Shown piece after piece: positions 1-12,536 of a stretch of DNA of 64,000 bases. Source of the stretch: Bugula neritina (Eukaryota > Bryozoa > Gymnolaemata > Cheilostomatida > Bugulidae). The notes under the pieces were generated by a model. It searched no databases. It was not told the origin of the DNA and worked only from the letters and a program-made list of their open reading frames with translations. The translations under genes and the position numbers were made by a program. Positions within the stretch are counted from its first letter, which is position 1. Each line of letters begins with the position of its first letter. The DNA is taken from positions 24,082,819 to 24,146,818 of the forward strand of contig OZ037768.1 in assembly GCA_964035545.1 (NCBI GenBank), written 5' to 3'.

Positions 1-420
1 AGCTAGCAGTTGACAGTCTGTAGTGTGAAAAGAGTGAACTTATCAGCTGCTCTGATTACAATAACATTTCTATTACACAGTCTTATCTGTTACATCTTTC
101 CCAGCTTCCTTCATAACTGACAGCACCTTATCTGAACATGTGATTCCTTGTCACAGCATAATTGTTTAAACACTGCTGTTCTTATTGCAATAATTCTTGT
201 AGGGGGGGGGGGGTTGTGACATTCGCATTGTTTACATTGACTCACAGTCTATGCTTTCCTGTAGCCTGTGAACTCAACTTTACTTTATGTGAGGAAGGTA
301 GGCCTCTCAGCTATTGTAGAGGTTGACGTATGCCCTCATGACATCACCAGTGACCTAAATAATCTGCTGCTTGCAGTCTATTTCAATTCCAAACGTTAAA
401 TATTTTCCAACTGTTGTTAG

Positions 421-1171
421 ATCTGCCAGAGACGAGGGAATTCCCCAAACAGGTGCTGGGAGATGTTACGGATGACGAGGACTACAGGGTGCAGGGTTTC
501 GCAGGTCAGTTGATTGTTTCCTTTTTTACCAAAGAGTGGTGGTTCGCTGGTGGGTGTGGAGGTGTAGGTTTCGCTTAACTTGAGTTTCTGTTTGTGTGGC
601 GTGACAAGAGCATTGCTAGCTCGTAAGTTGAATTATTACCTTGTAGACGTGCACCATACGACAGGGAAGCCCAGAATTACTCTAAGTACTGCAGGTACGG
701 CTTTCCAGGCCTACCAGCCCGGAGCCACGTACCAGCCCACCAGCCAGTACCCCACCGAGCAGCTCCACAGATCCCCCAACGCTGTCGGCAGCAGTGCCAG
801 ACTAGGCAGTGGTGGAGAAACTGGTGGGGGCTATAGGGGGACTGAGGAGCCAGGAGTGGAGACAGCTGATGAATCAGATGTTGTGTCTATAAAACCTGCC
901 AAATACAGGAGTGGAAATACCTTTACAGTGAAAAAGGTGAGTAAGGGGGTGGGGGGAGTGTGGTTATTGAAAGGTGGAGGGGGCGTGGTTATTGAGAGGT
1001 GGAGGGGGCGTGGTTATTGAAAGGTGGAGGGGGGGCGTGGTTATTGAAAACTAGATATTTTGTATCTAGATAATAAAACTGGTTTATTGAGCTATTAATA
1101 GCAACACATTGCCTGCTGCCTACATAATGTTTATATTTCTGTAGGATGGAGTTCCAATGACCTCTTTATGA
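421..1171 (+). CDS. 3' end of an unrecognised protein gene (three exons, partial)
   Basis: Exons 421-504, 695-936 and 1145-1171 join in one frame with AG/GT borders and matching phases. They give an acidic exon (TDDEDYRVQGFA), a low-complexity Gln/Pro/Tyr/Gly stretch (AFQAYQPGATYQPTSQYP), a short charged segment (KPAKYRSGNTFTVKK) and the C-terminus DGVPMTSL followed by TGA. The 5' part lies outside the window. I see no domain that identifies the family; the composition suggests a disordered cytoplasmic tail. A possible polyadenylation signal AATAAA is at 1284-1289. The gene structure is well supported by frame and splice consensus; the function is unknown. Confidence 0.6.
960..1048. repeat. 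G-rich minisatellite, 25-bp unit, right after a splice donor
   Basis: About 3.5 copies of a unit of roughly 25 bp (GTGGTTATTGAAAGGTGGAG plus GGGGC). The array starts about 23 bases after the donor at 937-938 of the unrecognised gene. Confidence 0.8.
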
Positions 1172-2254
1172 GCTACAAATTAACTGTAGACCTCGCTGTC
1201 ACCGTCCAATCTATTGTCTATTCTCTGACTTATGATCAGAAATCATACTTGGTCTTCCATCATGTGTCTAATTATGTTTCTTTAATAAACTTTTTGTATT
1301 TACTACATGAAAAAGAAGACAACTTCACTTATTATTTGCATAATATTATGTTTACACTCTTTTATCATTGTAAATAATTTGTTCTAATCATATCAAGTAT
1401 TTATGTATTATCTATGGCTGTGACTGATATTATTTACCACAATGAGATTGATTTAGTTCATGTTGCAAGAAAATTTCATTATACTTTTTTATTATTATTA
1501 ACAATTTTATGCTGTGTTGAAAGAACTTTATTTAACTGTGAATCATCATGATAATAATATACGATTATATAATCACTATAATCTGTGTCGTGAATTTGCT
1601 CAAGGAAAATAAAAGTTAACACAATATATCATAACAGATTTAAAATTGTCTTCACATAATAGTAGGCTGCAGAGAGTTGACAGTTTATAGACTGATTATT
1701 TGACTGTGATTTTGTGCCGATCTAATACTCTGGTACTTAGTCTAATATTGGGATGCTAAACTTTATTGAGTTTAGCCACATTATTTTATTGAAACATTTC
1801 ATTGCAGCTTTCGGTCATCAAATTTTAAATAATTCAATTGTCAAGAAAAACAGTCAAACCTTTCTCCCAGAAATAAATTATTTATGTTTGCTATTTTTAT
1901 AATTTTTTTAGTACCATGATATAACTTAAATTTTAATTATATAGCAATAGACATGTTATAATGGGAAAGCTATAAAAGTATAAAGTAAATAAAACCACCA
2001 CGCAGCGCAATAGGATGCATCATGGTTTGACTCTTCGGTCGACTCTTTCAGTTATAAATGATGAACACAGCGAGTCATCTTCGAGATAAAAAATAAGTGG
2101 GCATAACTCTTGAGTATATTTCCTGCCACTTTGTTTTGCTTTCTTCATTGCAGGTTTGTAAGGCACAAGTGTCGGCTGCTTTTGTTCACTGTAACAATAC
2201 TAATTAGTCCAACTCTTTGACAAAATATACTAACAACCTGCAACTGTTGGTTGT
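1172..2254. other. Intergenic AT-rich spacer
   Basis: The 3' untranslated region of the upstream gene is at the left. Apart from a possible acceptor (CATTGCAG near 2152) that could begin a 5' untranslated exon of the SH2 gene, I see no coding exon or structured repeat. Confidence 0.5.
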
Positions 2255-2350
2255 ATGCATCTATTTGAAATGGGTCTCTCGGATGATGAATATGTGATGG
2301 AAGAGTTGAATGATCTGCCATACTACCATGGATACATAAATTCGTCCAAG
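2255..2350 (+). CDS. First coding exon of an SH2-WW adaptor gene (N-terminal SH2 strand)
   Basis: An ATG at 2255 opens 32 codons ending in LPYYHGYINSSK, immediately followed by the donor GTAATA. YYHGxI is the hallmark start of an SH2 domain (beta-A and alpha-A). The acidic leader has a tyrosine (SDDEYVMEEL) that could be phosphorylated, which is an inference. The exon ends in phase 0. The continuation lies at 7894-8383. The exon between them, which should carry the FLVR phosphate-binding arginine, was not found by eye. Alternatively this is a separate gene or a pseudogene piece, but strand, order and SH2 half-domains agree with one gene. Confidence 0.6.
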
Positions 2351-3070
2351 GTAATACTAACACTAATACTAATAGTAATACTAATAGACATACTCATAGT
2401 GATAGTAATAGTAATACTAACACTAATAGTAAATAGTAATACTAATAGTAATACGAATAATATTACTAATAGTAATACTATTAGTAATACTAATGCTTAT
2501 ACTTATACTGATACTGATGGTAATAGACAATAGACTAAATAGTAATACTAATCAGTATCATTATTACTATTACTATTACTATTACTATTAGTATTACTAT
2601 TACTATTAGTATTACTATTAGTATTACTATAAGTATAACCAACTATTACTATTAGTATTAGTTATTTAGTATAAGATTTAGTATCACTGTACTAGTATTG
2701 GACACTAGTCTTAGATTTACTTATACTTTTAGTATTAATATTAGTAATACTAATATTAATACTAATACTAATAGTACTACTAAAAGTAAATCTAAGAAAA
2801 TGTTCAATACTAGTACAGTGATACTAATACTAATACTAATAGTTATACTTATACTTATAGTAATACTAATAGTAATACTGATACTGATTCAGTGATTGTG
2901 ATACTCATTAGTCATTACTAATACTAATAGTAATGCTAATAATAATAGTAATACTTATACCAATACTTATGTTTTATAGTTAATGTTATAGATTATAGAA
3001 TATAGAATATAGCCTATTGAGTTATATTTCTAGTTACACTAATACTAATAGTAATACAGTAATAGTAATA
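2351..3070. repeat. TAATAC/TAATAG microsatellite cluster starting at the splice donor
   Basis: A degenerate hexamer array (TAATACTAATAG and its complement) begins directly at the GTAATACTA donor of the SH2 first exon and spreads over about 700 bp, with later patches to about 3420. Both orientations occur, so large parts are self-complementary. Confidence 0.8.
2681..2824. repeat. Imperfect long inverted repeat in the SH2 intron
   Basis: The left arm (from GTATCACTGTACTAGTATTG at 2681) is the reverse complement of the right arm ending CAATACTAGTACAGTGATAC at about 2824. The inner arms continue through TTAGATTTACTT/AAGTAAATCTAA. The arms are about 50 bp with small insertions around an AT-rich centre. 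Confidence 0.75.
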
Positions 3071-4271
3071 CTAATACTAGCTCTTGCCTAGATCAGCCTT
3101 GTCCTAAAGTTCATCTTCATCTTGATCTTCACTTGAAGTTGATAATCCTAGGCTTATGCTTTAAGTTTAACTTCTACTTAAAAAGTAGTGAATAGATATA
3201 CCAATACTTATACTAATACTGATACTATAAGTAGACTTTTCCTTGGTCTTTAACTTCAGGTAAAAAAGTGGCATAATAATAATAATAATAACTGTTCATG
3301 TTGGTGTTACTGTTAGTTATCATTATGCTTATAGTGCTACTATTACAACTAGCCTATTACTATTAGTATTAGTATTACTATTACTATTAGACTTACTTCT
3401 AGTATTGCTATTTCCCATACTGTATAAGTGTAAGTATCTGAAAAATGATTATGATAGCAATTTATTTATTCTTTAATTTATTATTGAAATAAAATCCGTG
3501 ATAAACTCATTATTTTATCATGATTAACTAAATATAAATGGTGTTCGGCTAGTAACTAAAATCCATATGTAGGCCTAAGATCCATGTTAAGGCCAAGGGA
3601 ATAGATTTGGAGAATTTAGTAATACTGTAGTTATAACCAAGTTTAGGCCAAAGTTGTATTGAAGATTATGATTGTGCAATATGAAGACATGGGATATGCT
3701 TATCCCCTATTAATATCTTCAACTGCTTAAACCATTAGGGTGACTTTGATAATCGTATTATCTTATTATTTTGTACTGAATAACAGCTGTTTAATCTTGG
3801 CATATACAAGTTAAACTTCCACTAATTACTATTAGTAAATTAGAAATCTTATTATATAACTGTTTGTTAGTGTGAATGCAGTGTAAAGTTGAATGCAAGT
3901 TGAATCTAGACTCAAACTGAGATAGTGTTCAATCATAGAATGCCCGATAGTACAAGCCACATGGAATATTATTGTAGTAGTTGTGGTGATGCAATGCTGT
4001 GCTTAGGTAATTACTGTTATATTCCAGGCTGTGGCACTGTTACGTCACGAAAGACCTGGGACATACCTACTTCGTCAGAGTACCAACATACAACACAAGG
4101 GTACCTTCACCATATCCGTCATCAAGTATGTATACCAATATACGATACAGTATAGTGTCATACTGTACTAGAAGTTGGGCTGTAATGTACTACATAACAT
4201 AGTATATACTATAATACTGTGTATTGTATAGTGCAGAGTATATTACATAGCATATAATATGTTATAAAGTT

Positions 4272-4366
4272 TGTAATATATTATACAGTATGTAATATAT
4301 TATACAGTATGTAATATATTATACAGTATGTAATATATTATACAGTATGTAATATATTATACAGAA
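4272..4366. repeat. 19-bp tandem repeat
   Basis: About five nearly perfect copies of GTAATATATTATACAGTAT within the long SH2 intron. The remainder of the interval 3420-7620 holds no exon I could support. Confidence 0.85.
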
Positions 4367-7300
4367 TTAGAACTGTTCTTGCGGGTGGGGGAGGGGGTGT
4401 AGCGTCTTGTACCGAAGTTTCTCTGGAACACAGGCTTTTTGCACTCTGTAAAGGTCACCATGTACTAAAACCAGCCAGTGTGGTGTTGGCCTTGTTTCCT
4501 CACCACCAGTCACTGTCTGGTTTCCTCGTTGTCTGGAAAGTTCTGTTTTTGCTATTTATTTGTTGACCCCGTGTTGACCTTGTACTGTAAGCTGGTCACA
4601 TCCTAGTACTATCTCATGTCCCGTTGTATGAACATATCTTACGTCTGGGTGTGCCTTTTATTTTGACGATTTGTGGATATTATTGTAGTTTTCTTATTGC
4701 ATTTGAATCCATGAACTGAGCGACTATTGAAGGGCTGACAGCGACTAGTTTTCCTCTGCTGACTTGCGGCAGCGTATTTCATGTGATAATATTATATTTT
4801 CATTACTATACTATCAGAATATTGAGATGTGGATAGTTCCTTCTCGTTTCTATACTTCAGCCAGCTGGATAGATATTAATTATACGTTTCATTAGCCCTT
4901 CATCCTGCTCTGTGCATACGAGGCCCCTTCCCCTGAGAGCCATACACTATATTATAGTATTAGCATAGTCAGTGTATTCATTACGTTGTTATGTCGTCTC
5001 TAGGATGTTGTTAACTTTTTGATGTGAGTCAAGAAAACCAGGCCTGGGGTCGGCTAACCTGGACTTATAATTGAGTATAATATTTCTACCAGCCGTATCT
5101 CCAGCTCTTAGCCTATCTAGTGCTCAGTAAATTAGAATTAGCTGGTTAAATATGCCATTAGCCGGGATTTGCTTTCCACTCAGGTAGTATAATATACCAA
5201 CCTTCTTTTCAGTACTTGCCAGGTATTACGAAATAATTTCAACATCGAGTAAACTTTGAAGCAGCAGCTGTTAGTGATTATGAGAGAACCAATTAATCTC
5301 GAGTGTGTATACTTAGTCTTATCTGTTTAGCTGCCTAGTGCATGCAATAGTGCTGCAATCTTTGGGTAACAACAGCGGTAGGTTGAATCTTTCTTTATAT
5401 CAGTTTCCCATCACCTTGTAATACATTACGTGCTGGTTTTATTTTCAAAGTGTTTTAGCTAATAAATATCTCATCACTGGCAGGGAGTAAAACTAACATA
5501 GAGATGCATTGTTTAGCTGTGGTGTTTATTGACATGGGCAGCGTGCAGCTTGTTTATTATGGGATTGTTGTGTTGATGCTGCATTCCACTGCAAGACAAA
5601 CACGTCCTTTGAACTCCTTGACCTCTCATCTCTTTCCCACAAGGACTCTAAGTGATTCACTATTCATATCGACTACTTATAATCCATATTAACCAGGGTT
5701 TATCCATCATCTCAACTTAACAATAGACGGCTAGCTTCGTCTATGCACTGGATATGGCAAACAAATGGTGTTTTGATTTGATGAAGTCTCAGTTGAGTGC
5801 AAAAAAGAGCATTTTCTTCTCTATGAATAGAATATTACTGACTGGTGAAATTTGAAAGAGTGGATTTCCTGTTGGCCACGGCTTGGCCATCAGTAAACTA
5901 ATGGGGAGATGATGTAGTTTAGAGGTTAATTATATCTGTCTATGTTATGTAACATCCTGGTCAATGCAGGATGTTACTGTATAGCAGCTACACCATTTCA
6001 AGTGTGTTGACACACAGACAGAAAGCTCTGTAGGCAGTTGACATTGTATATATTTCCCATAACAAGTCATAGCTTATACTTCATTAGCTGCTGAAATCTG
6101 CAGCAGAAATTGGAAAACTGCAGTAAGCGAACATTGAAAGCTATTTTTATTGTTAAAAGCAGGCATTTAATTTCAATTTTCTCTGCATGATCATTATGAA
6201 CTATACTTGTTCGTACCCCACACTGTATTACATTGCCACACGACCTTGACACACATTGGTAGAGTACCATCAGCACCTTGTCACCACTGACTCACTGAGT
6301 ACTCAGCTGCCTGGAGATATGATGTCATCAAATACCAAACTATTGACTACCTTTTCTCGACTTTGTTGTGATTGCTGTTTGAGAAATACATTTGTTCTGC
6401 TATCATGTTATGGTTTGGACTTTAAGCTTTGAAAAGTTTTCTTTATTTTGATATACAAACACAATGGCCTGGCTTGCTATTCATTTGCTTATAGTTTGCA
6501 ACAAAGAAAGTCTCTAATGTAAATGATATGAAACCTCTTAGTGTAGATAACATCTCTTGCTTTTCAGAATGTTTTTAAGGAAAACACAATTAGCTTAATG
6601 TGCTGTGGTAATTGTCTACACAACAATGACTTCAATGTGCTGCGTGTGTTGGAAATATGTTTAAAGTCTTCTCCACTTTGATGTGTTGTGATGTAATTTT
6701 ATTATGTATTATATATTATATTATATATATTATATATTATGTATCAACATTCACAATTTGTTAGTATCTTCTTTTTGTAGACAGTTTAGTATTTCTAGTG
6801 TAATGAATAGAATAAAATATAGAAATAATTGAAGTGGGCTGAAAATTTTTTCTTGTAATAATGGAATTTATTAACAATAGAGAGGATAACTACTAAATCT
6901 TTCAAAGAACGGTTATAATTAATCATTTTCATGATTTCAAATTTTTCAAGACTTTCTGGTCATATACTGTTTTGGCAATCAAATGGTTTTAGCCTACGGT
7001 CATCATATGTCAAAGTGTTTCGGCCCCTCCCCCCTCCCTTATGAGCGCTATAGAGGGGTAGCTACTATAATTAACGTTGTCAAAGTTGCCCGCTTATACA
7101 GCTGTCTGTAGTAACCATTGCCAGCTACATCAGTTTAAATATATTCTGGCTGTGAATTAATATGTTGATCTCATGTATATATTCAATGTGATATCACGTC
7201 TACTATAATCAGTAGTATGTCCAAAATGCATAATGTGTTTTCTCTTATATGCAATGGTATATTTTGGGAGGTATTTCAGAAATTTTCATTAATTATTATA

Positions 7301-7619
7301 AAATCTAATTTTGGAAGCAATGCTTCAGTGAAGAATGATTCAGGTTGCAGTTCACTGATTTAATGAATTCATTACATAATGTTATTTATTATCTGGTCAC
7401 CCTTGACTTTAATCTATTAGTACCTTCAGAGTTCAGTTAGACTAGAGAGAGAGTAGTATGTCACAGGCACTTCCTCCTTTATCACGTGACAAACTCTTGT
7501 CAATTCATAAATAAAGAAATAGCATGTGATATGCTATTATGATACAAGATACTGCCAACTGTGTTGTAATGTTTTTCTTAGTTGCTCAACTCACTGGTCT
7601 TGTCACTTGGAAAGATCCA

Positions 7620-7815
7620 TAACTCTTATTAAAACGCATCAGGTTGCGAGAAAGTAGCTAGAAGCAGCACAGAGTTAGTGGTTACTCGGTGTATTGGTTG
7701 GGCGTGCTGAGTTTACACAACGAGGGCTATACAAATTTTGCACTCAGTCACCCCAACTCGGTGCTGCTTCTAGCAATATTCAAGCTGCAACTGTGCGCAG
7801 ATTTGAGAGTTCTTC
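7620..7815. mobile_element. Possible foldback/MITE-like element upstream of the SH2-WW exon
   Basis: Two diverged inverted arms of about 70 bp enclose a short centre. The clearest matched part is GCTAGAAGCAGCAC near 7656 against GTGCTGCTTCTAGC near 7762, with further matches outward (AACTCT, TTGC). I see no clear target-site duplication, so the class is not assigned. Confidence 0.45.
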
Positions 7816-7893
7816 ACATCGCTTTAGTTGTAGCATAAACTCTTCTGCAGATCTCTAACTCTGTATGTACAGAATGTGGTCTATTTGTTGTAG

Positions 7894-8383
7894 AAACAGA
7901 ACAGACAAGAGAACGGATATATACCACTTCACGGTGCTGGGTACTAGGGGGTCTTACTACGCCAAGAAGGGGGTCAACTTCAAGAGAGTGGTGGACCTCC
8001 TCCAGTACTACAAGAACAACGACTACGAGAATCACCTTGACATTCCCAACATCAGACTCGTGCACTCGTTAGACAAACCCGACTACGTCACGCCATATTC
8101 CTACGCCTCAGTCGAAGGTCGATTCGAGAATCTCATGGCTCATTTACGTCAATTAGATGAGGTGACCGGAGAGGAGATATGCGAGTGTGGCATAGGGGTG
8201 CGAGACGCCACCCTCCCTAATGGCTGGATGATGCATCTCACACCGGAGGAACCTAAACTAATTTTCTTTCAAAATGATGAACTCAACCTGACGCAGTGGG
8301 ATGTCCCTGAAGGCCTCTGGGAAAAGATAACTCCCAATCAAAGGCGACTCATTCATGAAAATAAGTTAGACAGTGCGGGCTAG
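7894..8383 (+). CDS. Last exon of an SH2-WW adaptor: C-terminal SH2 half plus WW-like domain
   Basis: The acceptor TTGTTGTAG precedes a 490-bp exon ending in TAG at 8381. The first part, IYHFTVLGTRGSYYAKKG then VDLLQYYKNN, fits SH2 strands C-D and helix B. After a linker, LPNGWMMHLTPEEPKLIFF and then LTQWDVP fit a WW domain: first Trp in LPxGW, an aromatic pair, then a Trp in TQWxxP. No kinase or other catalytic motif follows, so the product would be a small phosphotyrosine and proline adaptor (inference). GC content is higher than in the flanks. The exon starts with one base completing a codon, so the missing preceding exon must end in phase 2. An upstream stop at 7856 excludes an earlier start in this frame. 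Confidence 0.75.
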
Positions 8384-8413
8384 TCCCCCCTCTGGACGTG
8401 TTCATTTGTAGAT

Positions 8414-8419
8414 AATAAA
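8414..8419 (+). terminator. Polyadenylation signal AATAAA of the SH2-WW gene
   Basis: AATAAA lies 30 bases after the TAG stop at 8381-8383. Confidence 0.6.
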
Positions 8420-9420
8420 ACTAGTCTATTTTTATCACTCATAGTATTTATTATAATATTTTTATGTGTTCGTATTTTGCTTTACTATTCCTGTGCAGTA
8501 GTAATGTGCAATAATATCGTGGCGTTATATTTGAAGTAGTTAGCATAGTTAGTTCTCCTGGCAATACATTATTTCAAGCTTTTTACTTCCACAGGCATCT
8601 GATGGGAGTTGCTTTCCCATACACCATCTGGTGGGAGTTGCCTTCCCATACACCAAAATACATTTAACATTTCAAAGTCAGCATAATACTCCGTCAGCAA
8701 TTTTTATTTTTCCAAAATTTTTATTGTAGTTAATGTTTCACGCTATGATTAGTTTTTACAGTTTATCCAACTCCTACTTAATAAAATATTCTGAAGTTTG
8801 TGTAGAACCATCACACCTTTTGGAGTTACTTGTTAAAATCTTGTGTTGCACAACTTTGACTTTACTGTTATTATGGTTATGAAACTGTTGGTGTATAATA
8901 GTGTGTTGCGTCAACTGATGTGACCACATGTAGCAAGATGTCACCTGTACCGAGTAATCTTTGTACTTACAATGTTGGCTGTATATCAGAAATCACAGGC
9001 TAGACTCGAGGATATTAGAATTTAGTATATTCTCAATGAGTTGAGTTAAAATACATATACAAGTACATGTACAATGTGGAGACATAATATAACCTAGTGA
9101 CAAGGTATTTAACAGATAGAGAGGAAGTTCCAAGGAGTTATCACATCACGTAGTAGGAGTTATCTCATCTGCTGGTATGTCATGACTATATTTACATTCG
9201 TCTCCATAATTACAACTTCCTGTTTTGTGGAAGTTTGCACAATAATGCTGTTTGTATCTGCCCTAAAACCAAATACATACTTGAAGAGCAAAACATAAAA
9301 TTATTAACAACTTAAATTCCCTCCAATGTTGGAACATGTAAAACACAATACCTTCTACTAGTCATACAGGCACATTCTATACCTAATCTATATTTTCCTC
9401 AATCTCTTATTGGCTACATT
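8420..9420. other. Intergenic spacer between the SH2-WW and TRMT1 genes (tail to tail)
   Basis: It holds a two-copy direct repeat near 8594-8652 (GGGAGTTGC..TTCCCATACACC). From about 9372 there is a copy of the TRMT1 terminal codons (see findings). No gene seen. Confidence 0.5.
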
Positions 9421-12400
9421 CTATACCTCGTCTATATCTTTCTTCAATCTCTTATTGGCTCTTTTGTTTTGGTTTTGCTTTCTCTTCTCCGTTTGATCAT
9501 GAAAGTCGTTCGTAGCTTTAGCCTTGGGTCCCCAGTCTTTCTTCCCATTCTGGTATCTAAACAGAGGCAGTAGAATACTGACTATATTATCATATTACAC
9601 AGTAGAATACTGACTATACTATCATATTACACAGTAGAATACTGACTATACTATCATATTACACAGTAGAATACTGACTATATTATCATATTACACAGTA
9701 GAATACTGACTATATTATCATATTACACAGTAGAATACTGACTATATTATCATATTACACAGTAGAATACTGACTATATTATCATATTACACAGTAGAAT
9801 ACTGACTATATTATCATATTACACAGTAGAATACTGACTATATTATCATATTACACAGTAGAATACTGACTATATTATCATATTACACAGTAGAATACTG
9901 ACTATATTATCATATTACACAGTAGAATACTGACTATACTATCATATTACACAGTAGAATACTGACTATATTATCATATTACACAGTAGAATACTGACTA
10001 TATTATCATATTACACAGTAGAATACTGACTATATTATCATATTACACAGTAGAATACTGACTATACTATCATATTACACAGTAGAATACTGACTATATT
10101 ATCATATTACACAGTAGAATACTGACTATATTATCATATTACACAGTAAAAAACTTACCGCAAAAGTCCCAACTTTTTAGACTCTGGTTCCGCATTTTCA
10201 TGAAGCTCAAAATTTGCTGTTAGCTCAGGTTCTTTCCCCAAAATAAAAGCGCAAGGTGTGCCCTCTATTATCCTCTTCTCGTTTATAGTGTGGATCTTAG
10301 CCCAACATCTCATTATATCCTTTGAGAAAAACCATTTACTGGGGTTAAACTGGCCATTTACAAATAAACAACTTATCTGATAAGAAAATATGATAGTTGA
10401 AAATATATTTTCAACAGATTGTTACGATCATTAACAAAGGGCCATCGTATTAACTAAAGATTACAAAACAATGCAGTCAAGTTATATAATAATGTAGGAG
10501 AATCTTACCCATAGGACAGAGGGTGGAGCATCTGTCTTTATAGAGTTGATAGCTGCATGAGATAGTGATACTCTGTACCCAGCATGGAGAATGGCAGACC
10601 TACACAGCAACATAGATAAGTAGACTAGATATTGTAATACATAGTAGACATTGTGATACACAGTAGACATTGTGATACACAGTAGACTAGACATTGTGAT
10701 ACACAGTAGACTAGTTATTGTGATACACAGTAGACTAGTTATTGTGATACACAGTAGACTAGTTATTGTGATACACAGTAGACTAGACATTGTGATACAC
10801 AGTAGACTAGACATTGTGATACACAGTAGACTGGACATTGTGATACACAGTAGACTAGTCATGATGATGTGTACAGGAAACCCACCTGATGGGCAGAAAG
10901 CCGGGTGACATGGAGTGTATAACGGAGCTCAGCTTGTCTGGCAGATAGTAGAGAGCAACGTCAGGAAGCTCTTCGGATATTAGAGTCATCATCCCAATAA
11001 CACGCTTTGACGTACCAAACTTTTCCTCATTTATTCTCACCCGAGATATCAGTCTGTTGACAAAGCTCATGTCGTGTATTGGGGCTGACCATAGCGGGCC
11101 GCCTGCATTTACAAAACATCACCTGCATTGACAGCATTAACAGCTTTCTAGTCTGGGTGATGCATTTCATTGGTCACATATGAAACCCGAAGAGAATAAA
11201 GGTGGTGAAAAGTTACAATTATATGACATAGATATTAGAAACTACGAGTGGATAGCCACAGATTCCTAGAATAAAATACCTATGTGATAAGGGTGGTTAC
11301 AGTGACAACACAACTTGTTCACAGAAGGCGCAGTAGCGAAAGTAAACTTCTTGTGAACTTGTCCATTGGGCAGCACTGATTCAACAATACGACCTGCAAT
11401 AAAAGTGAGAGATAAAAAGCCGAACCCAGGCAGAAAGAAAAGCCATGTTAATGCATCGAGTTTCTGATTCAATAGCGTAGCGGACTAACCGAGAGGCTGT
11501 AAATAGTGAGCTGAACATCCTGAGCACTCGTACAACATGGCCGACTTGCTAGCCGACTCTTTCACCTTCTGAGGCCCGGAATAAACTCGCACAAACACTC
11601 TGCAGTAGAAGTCCACGCTCACCGACAACAGCGGCACGATGTACTTGGCGTACCGGTTGGCATACGAGTCTATCGTCCTGAGAACTATTCTCAGAGCTAT
11701 TTCATGGCAACTCTTACTCTTCAGTGACATTGCGCCGTACGCAGCGAAACACTTCTCACTAGCATTACCGCACAGTATGGCCATGTCGGTGCACGTCACA
11801 CACAGCAGACCACCATCTTTGACAGCCTGTACGGCGGAGTCTAGAAACAGTGTAGGTCCACCGTAAGGATCAAGGTCTATGACATCAAACAACTTCTTCT
11901 TATCTCTACTCGCTTTATACATAAGCATTGCCGCATCGTCACACGAAGCTGTCATTAAATTTTGCACATCGTTGAGTTCAATATTTTTCTTCATTGTTTC
12001 TACTGCATCGTAACTGTAGTCATTTGCTACGACTTCTTTTATGCCGCTCATCTCTTTGCAGAACCTAACAGAGCGTAGACCAGAAGCTGCTAGAGCCTCC
12101 AGTATTCTTAAACCACCAGCGTGTACCACACCAGGAGCCATGTCGTCTGTATCCAAACTCACACTGACATTCACATCGTCTTCTGCATCTTCTTCTAGCT
12201 CCAACTGTGAGCTCAAACCAATTCCTAAATGAAAAACAAGCACAATTTAAACATTCTTTCAAATTATTTGTGTTTGTTACAAGTATTCGTAAAGCTCGGC
12301 CTTAGATGAATTGCCGGTTAACCTTGACCTTTTTTACCTGAACTCTCAGGAGTTGCCTTCTTCAACTGCTTGCGTTTTTTATTTGCATGTTCCTCTCTGG

Positions 12401-12536
12401 TGAGTCGGCCGTACTCACTGATCACATTGATAGTGAGGTCTCTATTAAACTCTTGTACCGGGTTATAGAAAACTCCTTTAGGGAGATACGTCTTCGCCAA
12501 GCCTTCAGTTACAAGGTTTGGCACATCAGCCGCCAT
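9421..12536 (-). CDS. TRMT1: tRNA (guanine26-N2)-dimethyltransferase TRMT1
   Basis: TRMT1 makes N2,N2-dimethylguanosine at position 26 of tRNAs using S-adenosylmethionine. Seven exons: 12338-12536, 11490-12224, 11280-11393, 10886-11102, 10509-10599, 10159-10319, 9421-9556. Phases agree throughout and give 550 residues. Visible features: N-terminal [15 protein letters not shown]-fold [18 protein letters not shown]; the catalytic motif LDPYGGP near residue 185; a C-terminal domain with zinc cysteines (CSGC near 300 and CCHC near 325) followed by [11 protein letters not shown]; then [24 protein letters not shown] and the conserved DWGPKAKA. The start ATG at 12534-12536 precedes AADVPNL. The basic tail ends at DIDEV. 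It lacks the longer C-terminal zinc-finger extension of the mammalian protein and is closer to yeast Trm1 in length. Minisatellites fill the introns after two donors. Confidence 0.96.
9570..10147. repeat. 32-bp minisatellite, about 18 copies, in the last TRMT1 intron
   Basis: Units of 32 bp (core TAGAATACTGACTATATTAT) differ by a single T/C variant. On the gene's strand the array begins about ten bases after the donor at 10157-10158. Confidence 0.95.
10621..10862. repeat. 24-bp minisatellite in a TRMT1 intron
   Basis: About ten copies of ACACAGTAGACTAGTTATTG plus TGAT, with ACATT/TTATT variants. It begins about 20 bases downstream (gene sense) of the donor at 10884-10885. Confidence 0.9.

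Noticed and set aside
3925-4155. 76-codon frame with several cysteines
   Set aside because: No recognisable domain, no splice continuity with the SH2 halves, and AT-rich composition like the surrounding intron.
5864-5905. Possible FLVR-type SH2 exon (DFLLA reading)
   Set aside because: The arginine is missing, and splice sites and phase do not fit.
9570-10147. CRISPR-like array
   Set aside because: The units are contiguous without unique spacers; it is a minisatellite in a eukaryotic intron.
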